Shown here one piece after another: positions 1 to 5,675 of a stretch of DNA of 7,204 nucleotides. Every line of letters starts with the position of its first letter. The stretch's first letter is position 1. Under the pieces are notes generated by a model. That model was not told the origin of the DNA. It saw only the letters and a list, made by a program, of their open reading frames with translations, and searched no databases. This stretch comes from RGIG3009 sp045601465 (GTDB lineage Bacteria; Bacillota; Clostridia; Oscillospirales; Acutalibacteraceae). The stretch covers positions 1 through 7,204 of the forward strand of contig JAZRZU010000020.1 of the NCBI GenBank assembly GCA_045601465.1. Direction: 5' to 3'. The position numbers were made by a program, and so were the translations under genes.

Positions 1-917
1 ACCGCCTTGAACTTCATCTGTTCCTGTGGGGAGAGATACGGGAGCTTCTCGGCAAGACCGTTCAGCTTATCGAAGAGCCGCATATCGCCGAACTGATCGG
101 CAGTGATCTGCGGCACGGAGGACTCGAAGTCCAAGTACACGCATTCTTCGATACTGCCGACACCCAGCTCACGGGCAATACGGTCGGCTGCTTGCCTTGC
201 CATCGGGAGGGTGATCCACACCGCTTTGTCCTCGACCTCGGATACATCCTCAGTGGGAGGAGGTGCAATCTGTAAGCGGAAGGCGTACCAATCTTCCACC
301 GCAGTTTCGGGGAGCTGCTTTCCGTCGTAGATTTCGGGTGGCTTATAGTCGCCTGCGAAGATGGCGTAACCGTCTGTCAGATCGCAGTTAAGCGAAGTCC
401 GATAAAGCGCACCAATCTTGGCTTTGTCAAGCAGGTACAGGGACGATTCGGGGATGTTATTCACATCGTCGTGCAGTTCGTTTTCGATGATGAACTGTCC
501 GAGCTGCTCGTCGGTGCGGATGTTGGATGCAACCATGATCTCGTCGTATCCGTAGGTGCAATTGATCAGATCCTTCATACTGAGAAGGTCATCCGCAGAA
601 CTGCCAAGCACCTTTGGTGCAACGGTACGGAAGATGGCGGGTTCGCTGTCATCCATCTGAGCGATGCGGTTAGCAAAGAAGTTCAGCTCGTCGATGGTCG
701 GCGAGTCCAATCTGTAATACAACAGCTCCAGCCACGCACCGCAGTCGAGGATGCCGATGCTTCGGAAGCTTTCCTCACGACCGATCATTCTCGCTCGTTG
801 GATGGCATCCATGATCTCATATTCTTCGGCAGGCAGATCCAGCATGGCATAAAAATAGCCGTCGCCGAGTGGATTCTCATGCGACAGCTCTATGGTTAGT
901 GTTTTTTCCTTTACCAC
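1..917 (-). CDS. ArdA-like antirestriction family protein, 3' end outside window
   Basis: The frame stays open from a GTG at 917 to the left edge, giving 305 codons with the C terminus missing. GTG is chosen because AAAGGA lies at 929-934, 11 bases upstream, and because the start overlaps the methyltransferase stop by 7 bases. The first ATG in frame comes about 24 codons later and has no good SD. I recognise the type from ArdA-annotated proteins of clostridial mobile elements: an N-terminal stretch HENPLGDGYFYAMLDLPAEE (13-32), SPTIDELNFFANRI (72-85), SMKDLIN (113-119), DEQLGQFIIENELHDD (136-151), and a second unit from about 235 with LPMARQAADRIARELG, then FDKLNGLAEKL and EQMKFKA at the edge. 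ArdA proteins are acidic DNA mimics that inhibit type I restriction. Whether this divergent member does so is inference. It is a paralogue of the protein at 4536-5675. Confidence 0.8.
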   Translation of the reverse strand, partial: MVKEKTLTIELSHENPLGDGYFYAMLDLPAEEYEIMDAIQRARMIGREESFRSIGILDCGAWLELLYYRLDSPTIDELNFFANRIAQMDDSEPAIFRTVAPKVLGSSADDLLSMKDLINCTYGYDEIMVASNIRTDEQLGQFIIENELHDDVNNIPESSLYLLDKAKIGALYRTSLNCDLTDGYAIFAGDYKPPEIYDGKQLPETAVEDWYAFRLQIAPPPTEDVSEVEDKAVWITLPMARQAADRIARELGVGSIEECVYLDFESSVPQITADQFGDMRLFDKLNGLAEKLPYLSPQEQMKFKA

Positions 918-2047
918 GTTTCACACCGTCCTTTCGTTAGGTGATAGATTTCATCGAGCTGCAAGAGTTTGCGCCCGATAGCAGAAATGACAGGAACGCT
1001 CACCGCATTGCCTGCCATCTTGTATAGGTGACCGTCCTTGAGTCCGGTCGCCTGTGCTTTATAGAATTGTTCATCTGTGAAGCCCTGGAGCCGCCAGCAT
1101 TCAATGGGCATCAGCTTGCGGATACGGCCTCTGTGCCATACGCCGTGTCTGTCCTGTGCTGTCAGCGTAAACATGGCTTCGTTCGGTTCTTTCACACGTC
1201 GCCCTTGCTGACGTACAGTTTCTCGGTCGGGAGTGAGTACGGCTCTCGGCTCGTCCTCGTCATCCACTACGATGACACCTGAGTGTTCACCTCGGTGGTT
1301 ACTGATGCCGGAATCTTGTCTTGCGGTGATGCATCTTGCATGATCGGTAATGACAGGATCGGGGTTCATGTCTATGAAGTACAGTCCTGTTTTACCGCCC
1401 CATCCACCGGAGCCGGCGCATTGAGTGCAGGCACTTCCGCTTGGATCGTAGACACGCTGACCTTGCGGTCCGGGGATGAGTTGCTTGAGATCTTCCGCAT
1501 TGCCGCAGTTGAGAGGAAATAGCTCTCCGGTACATTGGTTTCCAAGATATCCGACAATATACAGGCGGCGCCGCTGCTGGGGGACTCCGAAAAACGCGCT
1601 GTTATGCACACACCATTCGATATCATACCCCAATTCAACAAGCGTGGAGAAGATGGTAAACAGCGTCCTGCCTCCGTCATGCGATAGCAGTCCGGGAACG
1701 TTTTCCAAGAGAAGAAGTGGAGGCCGTTTCGCTTCAGCGATTCGGGCAACCTCGAAGAAGAGAGTTCCTCTTGTATCGTCCCTGAATCCGAGCCTTTTGC
1801 CAGCCACGCTGAAGCTTTGGCATGGAAAGCCCGCACAGATGAGGTCAATGTCCGGCAGGTCGTTTGTATCAATTTTTGTAGCGTCCTCAAAGTAGATTTC
1901 TCCTTTCGGTTGGTAGATTGCGTTGTAGGCTTGGTTTGCCTTTTTATCGATCTCGCAATGACCGATGCATTCAAAGCCGCCCACCGCTTCGAGTCCGCTG
2001 CGAAAACCACCGATACCTGCGAACATATCAAAAAATCGGATCGCCAT
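911..2047 (-). CDS. DNA (cytosine-5)-methyltransferase, solitary
   Basis: This 378-residue protein has the full C5-cytosine methyltransferase motif series. Motif I, FDMFAGIGGFRSGLE (6-20), binds S-adenosylmethionine. Motif IV, GFPCQSFSVAGKR (73-85), carries the catalytic Cys76. Motif VI is ENVPGL (115-120), motif VIII is QQRRRLYIVGY (157-167), motif IX is RIRKLMPIECWRLQGF (308-323), and motif X is GNAVSVPV (346-353). The target-recognition region lies between VIII and IX and holds a CTQC pair at 207-210. Length is normal and the gene looks intact. No restriction endonuclease is encoded beside it, so it is probably an orphan enzyme that shields the element's DNA. ATG 2047 places motif I right at the N terminus, as expected, and an in-frame stop lies a short way upstream. 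The SD is poor (AGGA 15 bases away). Target sequence cannot be read from the protein. Confidence 0.96.
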   Translation of the reverse strand: MAIRFFDMFAGIGGFRSGLEAVGGFECIGHCEIDKKANQAYNAIYQPKGEIYFEDATKIDTNDLPDIDLICAGFPCQSFSVAGKRLGFRDDTRGTLFFEVARIAEAKRPPLLLLENVPGLLSHDGGRTLFTIFSTLVELGYDIEWCVHNSAFFGVPQQRRRLYIVGYLGNQCTGELFPLNCGNAEDLKQLIPGPQGQRVYDPSGSACTQCAGSGGWGGKTGLYFIDMNPDPVITDHARCITARQDSGISNHRGEHSGVIVVDDEDEPRAVLTPDRETVRQQGRRVKEPNEAMFTLTAQDRHGVWHRGRIRKLMPIECWRLQGFTDEQFYKAQATGLKDGHLYKMAGNAVSVPVISAIGRKLLQLDEIYHLTKGRCETW

Positions 2048-2101
2048 AGGGCATCCGACCGTTCCTATTTAATTGTTATTTCACCTCGATTCTGCGGTAA
2101 C

Positions 2102-2118
2102 TTACATACCGCCCATAC
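2102..2118 (-). repeat. Gene-end 17-base repeat, copy 2 (encodes MGGM-stop)
   Basis: This is the partner of 4536-4552, with one mismatch (GGC instead of GGA). Here the change weakens any SD, and the next gene begins 54 bases on rather than directly. Confidence 0.55.
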
Positions 2119-2575
2119 TCATGCCGAAGCCTTCGGATTCGTCCTCCGTTTCATCCTCGTCGGTGCCGTCACCGCCTGTGCCGTCTACGGCTTCGGGATC
2201 GTCGCTTATGCCTTCCTCGGTATCGACACCTCCGGTCTGCTGATCCTCGGTCACACCGTTTCGCTGTGCCTGTTCACGGTCCAGCTCGGCTTCGATCAGT
2301 CCGAGGACGAACTGCTTCTGACTCATGTTGTTGCGCTGCAGGTAGCCCTTGATCCTCTGAAACAGTTCCTCCGGCACCTGAAACGCCATCGTGCGCATAT
2401 TACCCATGTTCTTTTCCTCCTTGTTTTGGTACTTGGGGTGTAATTCGTTGTCGACGGCAAGGGTGATAAACTCTGCCATCGTCATTCCGTGCTGTTCGAT
2501 ATACTCTCTGACCTCTGCGTGAAGGTCAGCATCGATCTTAACGGTAATGCCTTTCTTTTCGTCAGCCAATGTCAT
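2102..2575 (-). CDS. Double ribbon-helix-helix protein with acidic tail
   Basis: This 157-residue protein shows two consecutive RHH-type units. The first is a strand, GITVKIDADL (9-18), followed by helices EVREYIEQHG and MAEFITLAVDNEL (to 45). The second is a strand, RTMAFQVPEE (61-70), followed by helices LFQRIKGYLQRNN and SQKQFVLGLIEAELDRE (to 101). Residues 107-150 form a disordered-looking tail with 18 Asp/Glu and no Lys/Arg, ending GMSMGGM. RHH proteins bind DNA as dimers through the strand and often act as autorepressors or relaxosome accessory factors; which role applies here is unknown. ATG 2575 overlaps the preceding small gene by 14 bases and has AAAGGA about 4 bases upstream. A second, stronger SD and ATG sit inside the gene before the second RHH unit, so a shorter product of about 101 residues is possible. 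Confidence 0.85.
   Translation of the reverse strand: MTLADEKKGITVKIDADLHAEVREYIEQHGMTMAEFITLAVDNELHPKYQNKEEKNMGNMRTMAFQVPEELFQRIKGYLQRNNMSQKQFVLGLIEAELDREQAQRNGVTEDQQTGGVDTEEGISDDPEAVDGTGGDGTDEDETEDESEGFGMSMGGM
2405..2422 (-). promoter_or_regulatory. Internal Shine-Dalgarno and start codon before the second RHH unit
   Basis: AAGGAGG (2416-2422) stands 8 bases upstream of an in-frame ATG (2407-2405, Met57 of the 157-residue protein). Both sequence and spacing are better than those of the annotated start at 2575. Translation from here would give a single-RHH protein with the acidic tail. The arrangement suggests either two products from one frame or two ancestral genes joined in frame. Activity is inferred from sequence only. 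Confidence 0.6.
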
Positions 2576-2699
2576 CGTTCCTTTCCATATAGTTTTGAAT
2601 GATCTCGGTGAGAAGTTCCTCTACTGAGATACTGCGGTCAGCCGCTTCTGCAAGAAGGGCATCCGCTTGGGGCTGTGGGATATAGATTTCGTATTCCAA
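2562..2699 (-). CDS. Small RHH-like protein, TTG start
   Basis: This 45-residue frame lies in what would otherwise be a 136-base gap. The start is TTG at 2699, supported by a perfect AGGAGG (2708-2713) 8 bases upstream; there is no upstream ATG before the previous gene's stop. The stop at 2562 lies inside the next gene, a 14-base overlap typical of coupled translation. The protein reads as strand MEYEIYIP, helix QADALLAEAADR, helix VEELLTEIIQNYMER, which is the order of a minimal RHH fold. Such small proteins are often antitoxins, repressors or partners of larger RHH proteins. No toxin gene is recognisable beside it, and the next two units downstream are also RHH. The family assignment rests on predicted shape, not on a recognised signature. 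Confidence 0.75.
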   Translation of the reverse strand: MEYEIYIPQPQADALLAEAADRSISVEELLTEIIQNYMERNDDIG

Positions 2700-2713
2700 T
2701 AGGCAGTCCTCCT
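2699..2713 (-). promoter_or_regulatory. Strong ribosome binding site deciding a TTG start
   Basis: AGGAGG (2708-2713) overlaps the TAG stop of the DUF4314 gene (2712-2714) and is 8 bases from TTG 2699. This site is the main reason for calling the 45-residue gene, and it implies that ribosomes finishing the DUF4314 gene reinitiate here. Confidence 0.75.
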
Positions 2714-3032
2714 ACATACTCATAACGGGAGCTTCGCCCTCGTCTTGACCTTCATCCACGGTGGGATTCTCTTGCTGTGCCTGTTCCTCCGCAAGCTCGG
2801 CGGCGGTCAGTGTGCGGAAGGAGTCCGCATCGCTGCAAAGACTGAGGGTTCTTCCGTTATCCCATTTCATGTGGATATTACCGCCGTCATCGACGTGATC
2901 CACCGTTCCTCTCGTACCGGGCGGTACGGGATGATGCGGATCGTCCATGCCGAGAAGCAGGATACGGGTGCCGGGCGGATACTTGGCTCGGTTCTCCTTT
3001 GCCATACGGTTCCAATCATCATAAATTGACAT
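2712..3032 (-). CDS. DUF4314 domain protein
   Basis: This 106-residue protein is recognised by the segment YPPGTRILLLGMDDPHHPVP (18-37), then PGTRGTVDHVDD (38-49) and IHMKWDNGRTLSL (53-65). These are characteristic of the DUF4314 family, small proteins of about 70-110 residues found widely in firmicute mobile elements. The core looks like a compact beta-barrel (SH3-like pattern with PxGTRGTV and a KWDNG strand), but its biochemical role is unknown to me. The C-terminal 30 residues are acidic, Gln-rich and end APVMSM. By my count the protein has 20 Asp/Glu against 9 Lys/Arg. The start at 3032 follows the previous stop by one base, with GGAG (3043-3046) 10 bases upstream inside the preceding gene, so translation is probably coupled. 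Its stop overlaps the SD of the next gene. Confidence 0.88.
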   Translation of the reverse strand: MSIYDDWNRMAKENRAKYPPGTRILLLGMDDPHHPVPPGTRGTVDHVDDGGNIHMKWDNGRTLSLCSDADSFRTLTAAELAEEQAQQENPTVDEGQDEGEAPVMSM

Positions 3033-3033
3033 A

Positions 3034-3678
3034 CTATTTCATCTCCATTCCGTTGGTTTCGGGAACATCTTCTTCAAAATCCGGCGTACCGTCGAGTTCC
3101 TTCTGCATCGGTATTAATACCTTTAGCAGTTCCTCTCGGTAATCCATATCTGCTATGCGGTCGATATAGATGCCGAACGTATTGAGGAAGGGGGTGTTGT
3201 CATCGTAGGTGATGGTAACGTCGCCGTGCAGTCCGTTTTCGCAAATAAATTTTGCTACATCTTCAATGCTGTGAAGCTCCTTGCTACCGTTCACCGAATG
3301 ACCGATTAAATTTGGATGGTTTTCTTTGTCGTACATTGTTGCACCTTCCATTCCGAATAGTTCTTTCGGTGACCACGGGATGGTGAAATCGCTGTGTCCG
3401 GCATCGGTGCAGTGGTCGTAGAAGAAGTCATCGGTTTGCGCCGCCCTTATGGTGAAGTACGCAACTTCTTCGGGTGTAGCCGTAAACACTTCGCCTTCTC
3501 CGTAGAGACACGCTGCCACGTGGACTTTGATATCCTGTTCCGTGTCCACCTCATCCATAAAACTCTCAAATGCAGTCCAGCCTTCGAGATCAGCATAGCT
3601 CTTGGGAATACCTGCAACGAGGAATTCCGCTTGGTCGCTGTCCGAGGTTATGGTTACTGCGGAAAATAACACAGCCAT
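3034..3678 (-). CDS. Acidic protein of unknown function, 214 residues
   Basis: I do not recognise a named family with confidence. The protein is strikingly acidic: I count 44 Asp/Glu against 12 Lys/Arg, spread over the whole length. There is no signal peptide or membrane segment. The most conserved-looking part is HGDVTITYDDNTPFLNTFGI (151-170), then YIDRIADMDYREELLKVLIP (171-190), with a Pro/Glu-rich end. An N-terminal segment with TPEEVAYFTIRA (68-79) may form a second subdomain. ATG 3678 is three bases after the previous stop and has GGAGGG (3688-3693) 9 bases upstream, so translation is coupled. Its charge and its place between ArdA-like and methyltransferase genes make a DNA-mimic or antirestriction role conceivable, but nothing in the sequence proves it. 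Confidence 0.85.
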   Translation of the reverse strand: MAVLFSAVTITSDSDQAEFLVAGIPKSYADLEGWTAFESFMDEVDTEQDIKVHVAACLYGEGEVFTATPEEVAYFTIRAAQTDDFFYDHCTDAGHSDFTIPWSPKELFGMEGATMYDKENHPNLIGHSVNGSKELHSIEDVAKFICENGLHGDVTITYDDNTPFLNTFGIYIDRIADMDYREELLKVLIPMQKELDGTPDFEEDVPETNGMEMK

Positions 3679-3681
3679 ATA

Positions 3682-4533
3682 TCACATCCCTCCAATCTTC
3701 GGTTCATTTTGCTGTGCAATATATTCATCCAGCTCGTCACGGGTGGATACGAAGTAGTCGTTACCGCCGTGCCAGAGCGAGATTGACAGTTTGCCGTCCT
3801 CGCTGTCGATGGGGTGATCTTCGAGGCTTTCAAAGGCTCCGTCCGAGTTCTGTCCGGTGATCCAATCCTTCACGGAGATCAGCTCGTCCTCGGTTAATTC
3901 CTCACGGAGCCGCAGATCCACTTTGCCGTAGAGCGTTCCGTCCACGATCTCGGTCGACCACTGTGCCGATACCAGCTTGGCTTTCGCGCCTGCGTCGCCG
4001 TCGAAGTATTCAAGGACACTTTCCACGTCACGGTCTTGGTATTCCTCGATGAGGTCGTTGATGTCGTATCGGTAATCGTAGAGGAAGGAGTCGCCCACGG
4101 TGAAGGGGTTGCCGTCGCCTTCGTCAATATTACCCGTCAAGGGAAAATACAGGCTCATCTTCACGGGGCCGAGCGCCAAGGTTCTGTCCTTGATGTCATT
4201 TATCAGCTCCGCGGCTGTGCCGTATTGGTCGTAGTAGATATCGTGTTCCAGGTCGGTCTTGATGCCTTCGTCTGCGGTCTGTACGAGGTAGGCGGTGGTG
4301 TTCACGTCGCCGAGGCTGTTCTCGGTATTAAACAATCGGCACAGGTGCTGACCGACACGGCTGCCTGATGCGAGCTGCACGTCGATCTCGGCATCCTCAT
4401 CGCCGAACAGCTTGATATTCTGCGGCAGAGTCCTCACACCAATGGAGAGTAGCTTGATTTGCAGGTCGGTGTTGGCTTTCGGAAGTTCTACCACCAGGGT
4501 GTCTTTTTTATGCTGAATTACTGCTGTTATCAT
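3682..4533 (-). CDS. Acidic mobile-element protein of unknown function, 283 residues
   Basis: This is a soluble protein with 56 Asp/Glu and 23 Lys/Arg by my count. The N-terminal part (about 1-85) has a strand followed by LPKANTDLQIKLLSIGV (17-33), which resembles in spacing the opening LP...L...IG pattern of clostridial ArdA-like units. The C-terminal part has KAKLVSAQWSTEIVDGTLYG (184-203), REELTEDELISVKDWITGQN (210-229), SDG (230-232) and KLSISLWHGGNDYFV (248-262). I recall a similar GQxSDG...SxWH block in uncharacterised proteins of clostridial conjugative elements, sometimes grouped with antirestriction proteins. The start at 4533 is two bases after the ArdA-like gene's stop, with GGAGG (4543-4547) 9 bases upstream inside that gene. 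Function is unproven; an antirestriction or DNA-mimic role is a guess from charge, partial resemblance and neighbours. Confidence 0.82.
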   Translation of the reverse strand: MITAVIQHKKDTLVVELPKANTDLQIKLLSIGVRTLPQNIKLFGDEDAEIDVQLASGSRVGQHLCRLFNTENSLGDVNTTAYLVQTADEGIKTDLEHDIYYDQYGTAAELINDIKDRTLALGPVKMSLYFPLTGNIDEGDGNPFTVGDSFLYDYRYDINDLIEEYQDRDVESVLEYFDGDAGAKAKLVSAQWSTEIVDGTLYGKVDLRLREELTEDELISVKDWITGQNSDGAFESLEDHPIDSEDGKLSISLWHGGNDYFVSTRDELDEYIAQQNEPKIGGM

Positions 4534-4535
4534 TG

Positions 4536-4552
4536 TTACATACCTCCCATAC
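4536..4552 (-). repeat. Gene-end 17-base repeat, copy 1 (encodes MGGM-stop)
   Basis: The end of the double ArdA-like gene matches the end of the RHH gene (2102-2118) at 16 of 17 bases, in the same frame, although the proteins are unrelated. In this copy GGAGG doubles as the SD of the following gene. Confidence 0.55.
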
Positions 4553-5675
4553 GGATTCCTTGTTCATTGTCGAGTACGTCGCTGATGGAGTATCCCGATT
4601 CCATGCACACGAAGCCGGAGGAGACTAACAGACCGTTCAGCTCGTCGGCGATATGCTCACCGAGCATATCATAGTCGATGAAATCCACCACGGTTTCGGG
4701 TACGCCGTAGTCGGGATCGTGTTCCACAAAATGCTTGCCCACATCTTCATTATCCTCGGCACCCTCGATCAGTGTGAATAGTCCGAGGCTGTTGGCGAGA
4801 GCTGTGATGGACTTTGCATCCTCGACTCCGGCGTATTCTGCTACGGCGGTCAGCTTATCAAGCTGCATATCCGCATTGCTGATGGCTCCTACAAGGCCGT
4901 TGATATCATAGATGCTTTCGCTTGACGTCATTTCACGCAGACGGCGCATCCATTCGGGGTTATCTACCATAAAGTCATCGAGGATAATGCTGACGGACTC
5001 GGCATCGGGTGCGCCCAGCCTGCCGATGGATTTGTCAATGGCGGCTCTCTCACAGGGCAGGTACAGATATTCCACCTTGCCGTGGTATTCAGCCTTTGCG
5101 GTGCAGAGGATACTCGAATCGTAGAGGTAAGGCGGAAATACTTGACCATCGTACAGCTCTTGGAACTGCACGTCCTCATCTACGAAGAGGATGCCGTGTT
5201 CGGTGACGATGCCGGTGCCGGACTGCATCAGCCGTCTGCCGATCTCAGCGTACTTGGGATTGGCATCGTCGTTGGCAGGAATAGAGCCGTCACGGTTTAA
5301 GAGGTATTCCTGACCGATCTTGCCCATATTGCCGATATTTTGAATGAGGCAGTATTTGTTGAGGTTGAAGGACAGGTTGATGAGATCCTTCAGCTCGGTG
5401 AAGCCTTCTTGTTTCATGGCTTCGTAGAACTGTTCTTCCTCCGTACCGAAGAAACTCTCCATACGCTTGGCAAGGTAGTTCAGCTCGTCCAGATTGACGA
5501 AGCAGTCTTTCAGATGGTCGAGTTCTTCGGGGAAGATAACGTCCGTAACGAACAGTTCGGGCGGGTTATCATCAGCGGCGTGTATCTCCATGAGCGCTGA
5601 CCGGAGTGTGTTTTCCGAGCATGGGAAGTGGATGTCGACCAGGTGGTCGTTGTATCGCACGGTTACTTTGATCAT
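4536..5675 (-). CDS. Tandem (double-unit) ArdA-like antirestriction protein
   Basis: This 379-residue protein is very acidic (71 Asp/Glu, 26 Lys/Arg by my count). It contains two ArdA-like units. Unit 1 (about 1-185) has PPELFVTDV (38-46), NLDELNYLAKRM (61-72), ELKDLINLSFNLNKYCLI (94-111), IGQEYL (120-125) and a GxxVTEHGILFVDED end (155-169). Unit 2 (about 203-365) has YLPCERAAIDKSIGRLGA (205-222), SIYDINGLVGAI (254-265), DAKSITALANSLGLFTLI (286-303), EDVGKHFVEHD (310-320) and DFIDYDMLGEHI (331-342). The order DELNYLA / DLINL-NL-Y / DLGxYxI / IDYxxxG is what I know from ArdA-annotated clostridial proteins. Classical ArdA is about 165 residues, so this is a duplicated form. ATG 5675 overlaps the previous stop as ATGA, and AAAGGA (5686-5691) precedes it. 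Inhibition of type I restriction is inferred from the family. Confidence 0.82.
   Translation of the reverse strand: MIKVTVRYNDHLVDIHFPCSENTLRSALMEIHAADDNPPELFVTDVIFPEELDHLKDCFVNLDELNYLAKRMESFFGTEEEQFYEAMKQEGFTELKDLINLSFNLNKYCLIQNIGNMGKIGQEYLLNRDGSIPANDDANPKYAEIGRRLMQSGTGIVTEHGILFVDEDVQFQELYDGQVFPPYLYDSSILCTAKAEYHGKVEYLYLPCERAAIDKSIGRLGAPDAESVSIILDDFMVDNPEWMRRLREMTSSESIYDINGLVGAISNADMQLDKLTAVAEYAGVEDAKSITALANSLGLFTLIEGAEDNEDVGKHFVEHDPDYGVPETVVDFIDYDMLGEHIADELNGLLVSSGFVCMESGYSISDVLDNEQGIRMGGM

Noticed and set aside
471..899. Plus-strand frame of 142 residues
   Set aside because: It is antisense to the ArdA-like gene, which has recognisable family motifs over the same stretch.
1372..2031. Long minus-strand frame (219 residues) inside the methyltransferase gene
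   Set aside because: It lies in another frame of a gene with complete catalytic motifs and gives a low-complexity Ser/Arg-rich product with no motif.
2048..2101. Sigma70-type promoter before the methyltransferase
   Set aside because: TTACCG and TTAAAT are present but about 22 bases apart, which is too far for a convincing -35/-10 pair.
1817..2443. Plus-strand frame of 208 residues, hydrophobic at its C-terminal end
   Set aside because: It is antisense to the methyltransferase and RHH genes. The hydrophobic run is the complement of the acidic GAX/GAY codons of the acidic tail and has no SD or homology.
2102..2699. Toxin-antitoxin pair
   Set aside because: The small RHH protein looks antitoxin-like, but the adjacent gene is another RHH protein and no toxin fold is recognisable.
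911..2700. Restriction-modification system
   Set aside because: Only a methyltransferase is present; none of the flanking genes shows endonuclease motifs such as PD-(D/E)XK or HNH.
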